Source: Acanthosoma haemorrhoidale
Lineage: Eukaryota; Arthropoda; Insecta; Hemiptera; Acanthosomatidae
Direction of reading: 5' to 3'
Length of the DNA stretch: 64,000 bases
NCBI GenBank assembly: GCA_930367205.1
Contig: OV884012.1
Span: 54,767,239-54,831,238, forward strand
Within the stretch, counting starts at the first letter, position 1. The number at the start of each line of letters is the position of its first letter. Below the pieces are notes generated by a model. That model worked only from the letters and a program-made list of their open reading frames with translations, had not been told where the DNA came from and searched no databases. The translations under genes were made by a program, and so were the position numbers. Positions 14,001 through 21,702 of the stretch are shown here, one piece after another.

Positions 14001-15634
14001 ATGAATCACTCTTGTCATTCTTCAACACATCAACTATATGCTCAAAGTTCAGCCTCGCTTTACGTTTTGGGCATTTATAACATACTCCAGTATGTGATTT
14101 CTTTGTGTTTCGGTTAATGGCTGGAAGTTTCAAGATAGGACCAAAAATATTTTCGGGACCTGTTTTAAGAAAAACAAGTTATCAAAAAAAAGTTTTATAA
14201 CTGTAACTAAATAAAAACTTACAGCAATAGAGGCTATATGAACCCCAGTCGAGGCCTATACCAACTGAGCTAGCTTGTGAACAAATATTCTTTAGCAAAT
14301 GTCTGTGAACCTTGTACACAGTGGGCACGAAGCCACCAATAGGGACAGAAGGTGACCCGTACATTAATTTTCAGAAAGCCAGTTGGCCAGTTTTAAGACA
14401 TTATTAAAATAAAAGAAATATTGTAATATATTGATTTTACAAAAGCGATTTGTGTTGTATTAAAGGCCCCACCTTTACTAGTAATTATAAATAATTAACA
14501 GCAAAAAAAAAATATCCGGGCAGGATTGGGACCTCATTTGGTCAGGATTGGAAGCAGAGTCATATTGGAAAGACGATCCACTCATGCAGGCTAGCTCCGT
14601 TGGCAGAGCCCTAGATGGGGTTTGAGTCCTAATCCTGAAAGTATATTTTTTATTTGGCTTAATATTAACACTTATTTTTAAAGGATTACTTTAAAGTAAA
14701 ATTAATCTAATTTTTATTAGTAAATTTTATAATGAGAAGAATATATAGTAGAAGTTTTTAATGCAGTGTAACTTTCTTACTACAAAATAAAATAAAAACT
14801 GTGGAAAAAACACAGCACTAAGAATAAACTGAGAGATTCTCAACAGCTGATTAAAATAAATGCATTATTGGCTGGAGTATATAAAATGTAATGCAGTGAT
14901 AAAAGATTGCTAGTTTTGTCGAGAATTCGTCTAAAAGAAAATTATTATTAATTTTCAGGGAAATACAACAGATGAAGAACCTTTGCTGACAGTGAATTTT
15001 TATATCACTCGAAACTTCATAAATCAAAGTAGATCGTAATGATGAAAGCATGCCCTTCATGGTTGTTCCAATAGACAAGGTGGCTATAGCAATCTACAAT
15101 CCAGGAAGAATTATAATAACACATAAATAAATAGGAAAAAAGAACTACCCGATTTTGAGGTCAATATTGTACCATCGGGTGGTTTAATTTGAGGAATCTT
15201 TAGTTCACAATATGGTTTATTTACACTTAGTTTTTCACCAATGCCAGGAAGAACACTTTTCTGAAATATTGCATACAAATATTAAAATTATGTAGACAAA
15301 TAAATTTCCAGCATTAAAATTATTAAAACAGTACACTTACAGAAGTCTCTATTGTTTCCTCTATATGATCTGCATCAGTACAAAAAACTCTTTTATGTGG
15401 TATATGAAAGGGTATAGCATCACTATCTCTGTACAATTACCAGATTGCATGATTAAAAATAACATAAAAAATCAAAGTAACATTTTTTAAATGGACCTTT
15501 TCTTACCTAAAATAAGTTTGAATTGGAAGAGTGACAAGTCTTCCAATCAACCTTCTTTTCCTCTCTTCACAAAGTTCATAATAATTCTTGAACCGCTTAT
15601 TTGCAGTCTGCTTATTTCCAGTTGTAGGTTTCAT
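4978..15634 (-). CDS. Axonemal dynein heavy chain, N-terminal exons (partial, spliced)
   Basis: This is the 5' part of an axonemal dynein heavy chain, the motor of ciliary and flagellar arms. Eight exons were assembled by eye: 15634-15507, 15428-15341, 15260-15149, 14159-13940, 12704-12560, 12432-12193, 11328-11190 and 5083-4978. Donors are all GT and acceptors all AG, and exon lengths 128, 88, 112, 220, 145, 240, 139 and 106 keep one open frame of about 392 codons. The protein carries hallmarks of the dynein tail: DYYTMSRDGIMH (compare the family's YYT-S--G-TH block), IFKQWKKYIGLRKVHLR (compare F-KWK-F--WRKNVR), a following L-CYxxS-like stretch, and a conserved helix ending in SAGFTTDD. The arrangement most resembles DNAH6 or DNAH14; the paralogue is not certain. 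Further tail, AAA+ motor and microtubule-binding exons are expected left of 4978 and beyond the window. I could not place the next exon. Confidence 0.85.
5345..5760 (+). pseudogene. Jockey-type LINE reverse transcriptase relic
   Basis: Degraded RT core of a Jockey-clade non-LTR retrotransposon, in the intron between dynein exons 7 and 8 and opposite to the gene. Readable blocks in order are LTDHQSGFQ (family H-FGFR--HST), GVLFDVQSAFDTI (the catalytic F-D---AFD- block), a following H--L--KL segment, and FLYTADIP (the YTSDIP block after PQGS). The PQGS and FADD motifs are lost or unreadable. Stops and frameshifts are frequent. A 50-60-bp segment around AGCAATGAAGTTCC is duplicated at about 5606-5655. 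It has been inactive for a long time. Confidence 0.6.
5761..6800. other. Intron DNA with low-complexity and repeat fragment
   Basis: Position 6055-6160 is a run of variants of ACTAAGA. A segment at about 6350-6500 (GGCTTCCTCATCGGCC, TGCGTATTCCAGTGCAGC) resembles segments near 38100 and 47800 and may be a dispersed repeat. No gene is seen. Confidence 0.35.
6811..7905 (-). pseudogene. R1/I-type LINE ORF2 relic (RT to C-terminal zinc motif)
   Basis: A broken non-LTR retrotransposon. Reading the minus strand from 7905 leftward: DISSGFDSV (compare the -DI-GAFD- catalytic block), DVPQGSVLGPAPWK (the PQGSVLGP RT signature) near 7735, AYMNDLPM where YADD should stand (catalytic Asp pair changed), and at 6811-7026 LLLGHGGFQSKLYEF with NCPHCG, the C-terminal TGHG-F---L and cysteine motif found after RNase H in these elements. 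RNase H itself could not be traced. It sits in the same dynein intron, abutting the pogo/Jerky element. Confidence 0.6.
7970..9606 (+). mobile_element. Pogo/Tigger (Jerky-like) DNA transposon, dead
   Basis: A 1.64-kb element with 23-bp terminal inverted repeats differing at two positions: CACTGGAACCTCCACTATCC at 7970 and the complement of 9584-9606. A TA follows the right end; on the left it is decayed to TT. The interior carries a Jerky/pogo transposase on the plus strand, broken by stops. The DNA-binding part reads FNGxxKAKTH-like text then RVPISGPKVSEKE and ASQGWL (8200-8320), and the catalytic part reads AVLLLDNASSHPAES (first Asp) and VTALIQPMDQGVIS (8780-8925). These are established motifs of the family. 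Inserted in the dynein intron. Confidence 0.8.
8177..9375 (+). pseudogene. Jerky-like transposase pseudogene
   Basis: Transposase of the element at 7970-9606: a CENP-B-like helix-turn-helix binds the inverted repeats and a DDE domain cuts and joins. Visible in order are QRVPISGP-like and ASQGWL text in the DNA-binding domain, LDYFGKLCLQTPNRKSL (the E-GLFWK-LP--TL block) near 8465, LLLDNASSHP with the second catalytic Asp, and VTALIQPMDQGVI with the third. Several stops (for example after GAIFI near 8860) and at least two frameshifts interrupt it. The acidic C-terminus seen in such proteins may be the D/E/K-rich text near 9290-9375. Confidence 0.7.
9613..11189. other. Dynein intron with 92-bp tandem duplication
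   Basis: AT-rich intron. About 10701-10885 holds two diverged tandem copies, roughly 92 bp apart, of a GC-richer unit beginning GGACTTCT(T/C)GGCCTATCT and containing CTCCGTGC(G/A)CAT. No coding potential was found. Confidence 0.5.
11190..11328 (-). CDS. Dynein heavy chain exon 7
   Basis: The acceptor is TTTTTAG and the donor GTATGG, with phase 0 in and phase 1 out. It encodes ARSLLKKMIELACYSDL followed by KSAGFTTDD, matching the family's helix ending AC---L--AGF-PDD. The 6.1-kb intron after it is full of transposon remains. Confidence 0.87.
11510..11860. other. Possible decayed DNA transposon end in dynein intron 6
   Basis: The sequence ACAGGGTGTATCGTAAATGA at 11519-11538 resembles the ACAGGGTG termini common in invertebrate DNA transposons. 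I could not find the matching inverted end, so the class is unknown. The 350 bases after it have no reading frame. Confidence 0.25.
12193..12432 (-). CDS. Dynein heavy chain exon 6
   Basis: Exactly 80 codons, phase 0 at both ends, acceptor TTTCTAG and donor GTAATA. It encodes FKQWKKYIGLRKVHLR, the counterpart of the conserved KWK-F--WRKNVR motif, then LDEIFLFKNEELRNVIFDV and the Cys/Ser helix that follows in dynein tails. It ends LEDFYNRQ, as expected for the L-EF---Q segment. Confidence 0.88.
12560..12704 (-). CDS. Dynein heavy chain exon 5
   Basis: The acceptor is TTCATAG and the donor GTATAA, with phase 2 in and phase 0 out. It encodes the most diagnostic block: DYDDCDIKDYYTMSRDG followed by HHVKG and FWPLKQLEGTYKKF. 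This matches the dynein tail pattern in which a YYT-S--G-TH segment precedes an aromatic-rich W-(E/Q)--Y--F segment. Confidence 0.87.
13940..14159 (-). CDS. Dynein heavy chain exon 4
   Basis: The acceptor is AACAG and the donor GTAAGG; the exon has 72 full codons with two extra bases at each end. It ends in SIHYSPFDYE, which lines up with the family's block (aromatic residue, then PYDL) just before the tail signature in exon 5. A CYKCPKRK motif near the middle is unusual and may be lineage-specific. Confidence 0.82.
14222..14277 (-). repeat. tRNA-like SINE fragment (minus)
   Basis: Minus-strand text GCTAGCTCAGTTGGTATAGG is a good pol III A box (TAGCTCAGTTGG), followed by GGGGTTCATATAGCC, a poor B box. 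No cloverleaf can be folded, so this is a tRNA-derived SINE or tRNA relic, not a tRNA gene. It lies in the dynein intron before exon 4. Confidence 0.4.
14565..14640 (+). repeat. tRNA-like SINE fragment (plus)
   Basis: GCTAGCTCCGTTGGCAGAGC resembles a tRNA D-arm/A box, and GGTTTGAGTCC about 28 bases later resembles a B box. The spacing is shorter than in a tRNA and the acceptor stem is missing. It is inverted relative to the similar fragment at 14222-14277, about 300 bp away. Confidence 0.45.
15149..15260 (-). CDS. Dynein heavy chain exon 3
   Basis: The acceptor is TTTCAG and the donor GTAGTT, with phase 0 in and phase 1 out. It encodes SVLPGIGEKLSVNKPYC and a proline-rich IPQIKPPDG. The last base completes a glycine codon with exon 4. 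A 75-aa ORF between exons 3 and 4 (14851-15078) does not continue the frame and is skipped. Confidence 0.75.
15341..15428 (-). CDS. Dynein heavy chain exon 2
   Basis: The acceptor is TACAG and the donor GTAAGT. It takes one base to finish the codon opened by exon 1 and ends in phase 0. It encodes DSDAIPFHIPHKRVF and an acidic tail DADHIEETIETS. This divergent N-terminal part shows no motif of its own; the phase fit is the main support. Confidence 0.75.
15507..15634 (-). CDS. Dynein heavy chain exon 1 (start exon)
   Basis: The exon starts at ATG 15634 with MKPTTGNKQT and ends YF plus two bases before the donor GTAAGA. An in-frame TAA lies three codons upstream, which supports this start within the exon, although a non-coding 5' exon is possible. 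It is rich in basic residues (EERKRRLIGR). Confidence 0.75.
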
Positions 15635-17381
15635 TATAATTTAAGAAAATATCTATCAAACTCGAACGAGTTATAACTAGGAACTTAGTGATAAGATCAA
15701 CAATATGTGTTGGTTTCCATGGCACTGGTTGAGTCATAAGCAACTTCATTTATTTTTAGTTAATTTCAAATCATTTAGAAATCCCTCATCGATTTTAAGA
15801 TATAAACAAGCGAAATAGGACAAAGGACTTATTATAAATCATCACCTATATATATACGTATATATAACAGTTCCAAATACTATAAACCGAGTTTGCATAT
15901 GTTAATATATGCTACCAATTATAAAAAAAATAACTTATTTGGGTCTAAGTAAACAATTCATCGAGGATTGAACATTTTTCTTAAATGTACTGTCAATAGC
16001 TTACATATTTAGATATCCCTGGCGACGGGTGGACGCACTGTATTAATCTACATTGGCGAACGCCTGCCAGGAAACTCACGATGGTAAACGCAGAAAATGT
16101 ATTTTAAATGGTAGCTCATTGACGGGCTGGACTTAAAACACCAGCGGTTTTAATTGGTTTACTAGGAACTCCCCCAAATTAAGTTTGACCGAGGTGGGAG
16201 GTTCCCTCTGGTCTCTATATTAACTGGATAGCATCGACACGTCTCAAAAGTTTCAATTGGAGTTACACGTGCTGCTTGGAATAGTTGTCCCGACAACTAA
16301 AAACCACGATATTGCGCTCGCGATATAATCATGAATAGAACGCAGATTGAATATTTTTCTGAATTTATTTCTGTACAGTATTTTGTTCACACCTGTAAAC
16401 TTTCAACATTTTATAATCAAAATAAATATCTATTTAACCTAAATTAATTAATATAGGTTCTGAGGGTTTATTGTTTGTTACGAGTTTATGTCTACATGGA
16501 TGACTTTGTCGGGATATCAGATGAAAGGGAGATGTTAGATTTTCATAAAATCTATCAATGAATTAATGGTCAATGGTTCCACTAGTCTGTCTGTGTTAAT
16601 TGGTTTGAGAGAGACGTAGGCAGGCAGCTTAAACCAGGTAAACTCCAGGTCTCCCATTAGGTGCCTTAGTGTGGTGTAGGCCTCCTCCATCTCTCTCCAA
16701 GCATATATCTCATATTAGGACCTCATACATGCATAGTATGTCGAAACGTTGGCCATTAAAATATTTAATGAAAATATAAACACTACTTTCATCAGCCGAT
16801 AATTAACAATAAACTTTTACGGTTCCATGAGAGTATTATCATGGCAATGGAGAACTATTGAGACAGTTATCTCTTCAACAGTATGAACAAAATGTGCTGT
16901 TAGATCATCTGACATTTTCTGGACCAACATTAAACGAAACACGAGTAAACAGAAACTATACCAAACTCAGAATAAATTAACCATTAGCTATAATAAAAAT
17001 GAATTATAAAAGGTTATAATTTGACTAGTACGTAATAATTCAAAATACATAGATAAATATATGAATGTAACAATAGTTAACAAACAATATTTACAAGTCA
17101 ATAAAAAAATTAAACAAGTTTCAAATTCCAAAATATTAATTTAATTAAAAATGTAATGTCAATAGATATAAAAAATAAACATTCAACCTACATAAAAAAA
17201 GCATTATCATGTGGAGAGATGATGTAAAATACAACAATTAAAAAAGAATGTTACTAATGGATTATTAATCTATTAGAAATGTGTTTGATGTATATTTCTT
17301 AATTGAAATGATTACATACTATCAATACAGTAGTATTAGACATCGCTTAGAATTTCAGCTTGTATGACTTTGGGGGGAAAA
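15635..17381. other. Upstream region of the dynein gene
   Basis: AT-rich DNA between the dynein start and the first solo LTR. It should hold the promoter, but I see no clear TATA or initiator. A GC-richer patch at about 16020-16320 has no recognisable coding content. The ATGTCGAAACGTTGG stretch at 16737-16751 resembles short motifs seen near some retroelement ends but was not assignable. Confidence 0.4.
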
Positions 17382-17607
17382 GCCTCTGTTGTGGCCACCC
17401 CTTAATTACAAATAATTATAAGTCACCCTCTTCTCGATCAGATCATATCTATCACTGTTTGCATATGTTTAATAAAGCTTATGACGTCAGTCGGAGTGGG
17501 GAGAACAGCCGCTGGTGGGGATGACTCCCCACCACGACTAGCCGCCTATATAAGAAGCGCCCCATAGGGTGAAAACCAGAAAGAAACAAACCGGCACCTT
17601 GAATACT

Positions 17608-17611
<4 letters not shown>

Positions 17612-17682
<71 letters not shown>
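17612..17682 (+). repeat. (TC)n microsatellite
   Basis: About 35 uninterrupted TC dinucleotides, within solo LTR A just after its TATA-like box. LTRs B and C lack it, so it grew in this lineage or copy. Confidence 0.97.
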
Positions 17683-17685
<3 letters not shown>

Positions 17686-18174
17686 CTGGCGCTTGCTGCT
17701 CTACTGAAACCAAGGCCTTTTTCATTATGAAAATCTCTGGACCTCTCTCTTCCTAACCTTGCTATGTTTTAGTCCGGCCTTGTCAGACCCCACACTCTCC
17801 TAGTGGGATTCTCTGCCTCCACCTCGCTAAATCTAGCACCTCCTTGGGAGAGACCTCTCCCTAGTGGACAACGGTTGTCGTGGCCCAGCCAACTTACCAA
17901 GCAGTGTTCCCCACGGCGATTCAGTCTGCCTCTCTCCGGTTCACACTCGCCTTTGGGATCCGGACGGATTTCCCCTACCCTCAGATACCGAGTGTGAATT
18001 CGCGGTCATTCCAAGACCACATAAGCTACCTACCCTATACCTCTTCTCCTGAACATAGTGCATTGTCGGGGCACAAAGCTATCAAAAAATGGAGTCAGAT
18101 AGTAAGACTGTCATGAAACGATTGTCCAGGTTATAAACTTAATCAACCCTCACTTTGTCACCAGGGCTAGGGTA

Positions 18175-21100
18175 TTATTATTATTATTATTATTTGTTCC
18201 GGCATTTGTGCACCGCGGCCTCACTGAGACCTATTGTGCGCCGTCCATGTCCCTGTCCTATATATGTGACAGGCCCACGGCCTTTGCAAATCTGAGGATA
18301 CTGAATGGATCGATCAGTTCACATAGTTTGGGGTCTACAATGCGATCACTACCAAAGTGAAGGTATCGCCTTCTAGCTAAGTTATCACAGTCACATATTA
18401 TATGACGTGCCGTTTCTCCCTCTTTCTTGCAGAATCTGCAGATTGGTGATCCCACTATCCCCAAATTAAAGAGGTGTTTATTTAACCGACAGTGACCTGT
18501 ATAGAGTCCTGTCACACTTTTGAGTGTCCACCTGTCCATTGATAGAAGTGCTGAGCTTCTTCTCTTACAGGGTCCATTAAGAAACAGTTTCGAGTGTTCC
18601 TGTTTCTTAGTTTCTCTCCAAGAAAGTCTTGCCTTGTCCTCTAAAGCTAATTTTATACGCCTTTTAGCGTAGCTGAGGCTGATACCACATATGGGTTCAG
18701 GTGCAAGAGGTGTCTGTTCTGAGCCCACCCTTGCAAGGCCATCTGCCTTCTCATTGCCTGTGATGCCTGTGTGTCCTGGCACCCAGTCGATTCTAACCTT
18801 ATTGGCTAGCGAGAGTGTGTTTAAGTTGTTTTTACACTCCTCAACCAAATAAGATCTGGTCGTATAGCTTCTCAGGGCGCCAATGGCTGCCTGGCTATCC
18901 GTGAAAATTGTGATCAGTCTGTTTCTTACACCCTCCCCAATTAAGGTTTGGGTACAGACATTGATCGCCATCACTTCGGCCTGAAAGACCGAGGTGTGTC
19001 TACCTAAAGGAATAGAAATCCCAGATTCTGGTTTATCTTTCCTCCATATGCCGGCCCCTGATCCGTTTTCTGTTAGTGAGCCGTCTGTGTAGCAATTAAT
19101 CCCATTACACAGTTTATGTGGTTTGGTCTTTGTGTTTTCCGCACAGTACAAAACGTCTGTGTGTTTCTTAACTTGTAGGTCAGAGTGCATTGACAGCACC
19201 TCGTCCTCATCAATTCTTCTGAACAAGTTCCCATGCCCCATGCGAGTCATGACTTTGGATCTTGTTCCTGATTTCGCAAGTCTGTAAGCCACGTTCAAGG
19301 CTTGCGCTTCTACTTCTATGTGCAGTGGATTCAAGTTCAATAAGACTTCCATTGCAGCAGTAGGAGTTGTACTCATGGCACCAGTGATCATGAGACATGA
19401 AAGCCTCTGTAATTTGCCAAGCAAAGTTTTATTTTTACTAATACTACCTCTGTGCCACCACACCATAGAGGCATAGAGCACCATTGGTCTAACTGCTGCG
19501 GTATATAGCCAGAATAACATTCTGGGTTGTAGTCCCCAGGTCCTACCCACAGCCCTTTTACATGCATAGAGGCATCGAAGTGCCTTCATAGTAGTATTCC
19601 TGATGTGTTTAGACCAGTCCAATTTTCTATCCAGAGTAACCCCTAGATGCTTTACCTCACTACAAATGCTTACCTGTGTCCCCCCTATATAGGGTGGTCT
19701 AACTATAGCATTTCTTTTGTTAGTGAAGATACAGAGATTTATCTTCTGGGGATTGATTCCTAAACCATTCTTTTCACACCAATCCCTCAAAAGATCCATC
19801 GATGCGGAAAGCAACTCAGAAATGGTTTCTGAGAACTTGCCCCCTATGAGCACAGCAATGTCATCAGCATATCCCTGTGCGTAGAACCCTGCAGAGTTTA
19901 GGTTTGTTAACAATGAGTCAACGACCAAACACCACAGTAATGGAGATAACACCCCTCCCTGTGGACATCCTCCCACTGGCTTCATCCACAGTTTGGTTTG
20001 TCCCAATTGTGATTGTAAAATCCTATTCTCTAGCATGGTGTTTATCCAGCTAGAGGCTAAGGAACTAATCCCCTTTCTTTCTAAGGCTGATGCCATAGTG
20101 TTATAGGGTGTGCGATCAAAGGCACCTTCTATATCAACAAAGATGCCTGCCATTATTTCTTTATGAACTAGGGATCTCTCTATCCTGGAAACCAGGTGGT
20201 GGAGAGCAATTTCACAGGATTTTCCTGCCTGGTATGCGAATTGAGCGCTATGGAGCGGTCGTTCTACCAGTATTCCATCCCTAATATGTCTGTCTATGAC
20301 CTTTTCCAAGGTCTTCATTAAAAATGAAGTCAGACATATTGGTCTGTAAGACTTGGGTTCGTCATAGGACTTTTTCCCGGGTTTTGGTATGTAACACACT
20401 TTTGCCATCCTCCAGCTTACTGGAATATAGCTCAGTGCCAAGCTTCCCCTTAACAAGGTAAGTATAAGGGGCCTAATTACTGGTAGGCCTTTTTGTAGCA
20501 AGGCTGGGAATATCCCATCAGTACCAGGTGATTTGAAAGGAGCAAAATAATTAATTGCCCACTCCACTCTTGCAGAATTGACAATTTTATTTGCTTCTGC
20601 CCAGTTACCCTTGCAACTAGTGTGTTCACAGTTGGTAGGGTCATTGTTAATCGTATCCATCAGTCCGCAGCCAGGAAAATGTGCGCGCGCCAGGGCACCG
20701 AGGGTTCCCTCCTCAGAATCTGTATAGCCCCCTCCCACCCTGACGGAGCCCAATACTCCCCTGTCAGACTGCTTGGATAAGATCCTATTTACTCTAAACA
20801 TGGAAGTTGTATCGTTTATTTCGCTACAAAATTTCTTCCACGCCCTTCTTTTAGCCTTTCTGACTTCTTTGTGATAATCAGTGAGTGCACGTTTATAAGT
20901 GTCCCATCTGCCTGATCTTTTGGCCGCGTTAAAGAGTTTACGTGTAAGAGCTCTTAACTTGCCAAGTTCATTGTTCCACCAGGGACAGTTCCTGTTGGAT
21001 CTAACATTACATACAGTGTTATTATCAGTGTATGACTTAATCATTGCCTCAGTCAATGTTGAGTTTAAATGTTCCAAATGCCAGTTGCTACTCACCACTC

Positions 21101-21659
21101 TAGGACAGCATTTGACCTCCTCCTCAAGCTGTGTATAGTAGGTTTCCCAGTTTGTAAGTTTGGGATTCCTATACACAGCTTCGGACGTGATGTTACCACT
21201 TAGATCAAATCTAATGTATCTATGATCTGAGCATGACTCTTCTTCAGAGACGTGCCAGCCTTTAACCCTTAGGCTTATAGCACGTGTGCTAAGGGTTATG
21301 TCAATGACCTCAGATCTGATTCTGTTGTTAAAAGTGGCAATATTGCCTCTGTTTAGAATGTCTAGGTCATTACTAGTTATGTACTCTACTAAACACTCAC
21401 CTCTCTGGTTGTTGTTCTTGCTCCCCCAGAGCTGATGGTGAGCGTTCGCATCAAGCGATGCTATAAGCTCGCCCCTTAAGCCAGTCCCTTCCGTTAGCTT
21501 ACTAAGTGCCTCGGTCGGGACTCTTTCTTCATATGGGAGGTAGACCGATGCAATCGTCAACCTCCCACCTTGATTTCCCTCGTTGAGGGCCATTTGAGCT
21601 GCTGCTAAATCTCTAGAACAATATTGCCATAGAGGCAGCATTTTAAGACTACTCTACTA
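18175..21659 (-). mobile_element. 5'-truncated R1/LOA-type non-LTR retrotransposon
   Basis: A 3485-bp insertion inside solo LTR A. It is bounded by the 8-bp duplication CTAGGGTA (18167-18174 and 21660-21667); the empty-site sequence is seen intact in LTRs B and C. On the element strand it ends in (TAA)n (plus-strand TTA repeats at 18175-18195), as in I-type elements. It lacks ORF1 and the first part of the endonuclease, so it is truncated at the 5' end, yet ORF2 is otherwise open. The 3' UTR is only about 60-80 bases. The intact frame suggests a recent insertion. Confidence 0.92.
18258..21641 (-). CDS. Non-LTR retrotransposon ORF2 (partial endonuclease, RT, RNase H)
   Basis: An 1127-codon frame without stops. 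It encodes the enzyme that nicks the target, copies the element RNA and degrades it. Domains: residues 1-150, C-terminal part of the apurinic-like endonuclease with SLDANAHHQLWGS (62-74) and the active-site SDH (138-140); 370-670, reverse transcriptase with SPGTDGI, FVDIEGAFD (501-509), CPQGGVLSPLLW (559-570) and YADD (591-594); 849-975, RNase H with YTDGS, AEV, FTDSQAA and the D of EKADGLAR as likely catalytic D-E-D-D; 1068-1085, a C-terminal C-C-H-C motif (CRFCKKEGETARHIICDC). The ATG at 21641 is internal to the original protein; an in-frame stop lies five codons upstream. An RNase H with PQGGVLSPLLW text points to the R1/LOA/I group. It is probably not mobile without its 5' end. Confidence 0.93.
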   Translation of the reverse strand: MLPLWQYCSRDLAAAQMALNEGNQGGRLTIASVYLPYEERVPTEALSKLTEGTGLRGELIASLDANAHHQLWGSKNNNQRGECLVEYITSNDLDILNRGNIATFNNRIRSEVIDITLSTRAISLRVKGWHVSEEESCSDHRYIRFDLSGNITSEAVYRNPKLTNWETYYTQLEEEVKCCPRVVSSNWHLEHLNSTLTEAMIKSYTDNNTVCNVRSNRNCPWWNNELGKLRALTRKLFNAAKRSGRWDTYKRALTDYHKEVRKAKRRAWKKFCSEINDTTSMFRVNRILSKQSDRGVLGSVRVGGGYTDSEEGTLGALARAHFPGCGLMDTINNDPTNCEHTSCKGNWAEANKIVNSARVEWAINYFAPFKSPGTDGIFPALLQKGLPVIRPLILTLLRGSLALSYIPVSWRMAKVCYIPKPGKKSYDEPKSYRPICLTSFLMKTLEKVIDRHIRDGILVERPLHSAQFAYQAGKSCEIALHHLVSRIERSLVHKEIMAGIFVDIEGAFDRTPYNTMASALERKGISSLASSWINTMLENRILQSQLGQTKLWMKPVGGCPQGGVLSPLLWCLVVDSLLTNLNSAGFYAQGYADDIAVLIGGKFSETISELLSASMDLLRDWCEKNGLGINPQKINLCIFTNKRNAIVRPPYIGGTQVSICSEVKHLGVTLDRKLDWSKHIRNTTMKALRCLYACKRAVGRTWGLQPRMLFWLYTAAVRPMVLYASMVWWHRGSISKNKTLLGKLQRLSCLMITGAMSTTPTAAMEVLLNLNPLHIEVEAQALNVAYRLAKSGTRSKVMTRMGHGNLFRRIDEDEVLSMHSDLQVKKHTDVLYCAENTKTKPHKLCNGINCYTDGSLTENGSGAGIWRKDKPESGISIPLGRHTSVFQAEVMAINVCTQTLIGEGVRNRLITIFTDSQAAIGALRSYTTRSYLVEECKNNLNTLSLANKVRIDWVPGHTGITGNEKADGLARVGSEQTPLAPEPICGISLSYAKRRIKLALEDKARLSWRETKKQEHSKLFLNGPCKRRSSALLSMDRWTLKSVTGLYTGHCRLNKHLFNLGIVGSPICRFCKKEGETARHIICDCDNLARRRYLHFGSDRIVDPKLCELIDPFSILRFAKAVGLSHI

Positions 21660-21702
21660 CTAGGGTAACTAGACACCCCCCTCGTGACGACCTAACAGCC
21701 TC

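Larger units (their letters stand above)
17387..21697 (+). mobile_element. Solo LTR A, split by a LINE
   Basis: A solo LTR of 818 bp after removing the inserted LINE (parts 17387-18174 and 21668-21697). It begins TGTTGTGG, ends CTAACA, and is flanked by the 5-bp duplication GCCTC at 17382-17386 and 21698-21702. The right two thirds match solo LTRs B and C closely, while the left (U3-like) third differs. A TATA-like CTATATAAG lies at 17546-17554 and a 71-bp (TC)n tract at 17612-17682, close to where transcription would start. No internal sequence remains, so the parent was lost by LTR-LTR recombination. The superfamily (Gypsy, BEL or Copia) cannot be told from the LTR. Confidence 0.85.

Noticed and set aside
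14851..15078. 75-codon minus frame between dynein exons 3 and 4
   Set aside because: It has an AG before it but no usable donor in frame, and exon 3 joins exon 4 in perfect phase without it.
17803..18116. Overlapping 62-78-codon plus frames repeated in the three solo LTRs (also at 24236-24549 and 40999-41181)
   Set aside because: They follow LTR conservation in all frames, carry frame-changing differences (the 40999 copy has lost residues), and have no known motif. They are LTR sequence, not genes.
21134..21200. The ORF2 start at 21641 as a natural start codon
   Set aside because: The protein begins in the middle of the endonuclease domain, and the element is cut 18 bases upstream by the target duplication; the Met is internal to the original protein.
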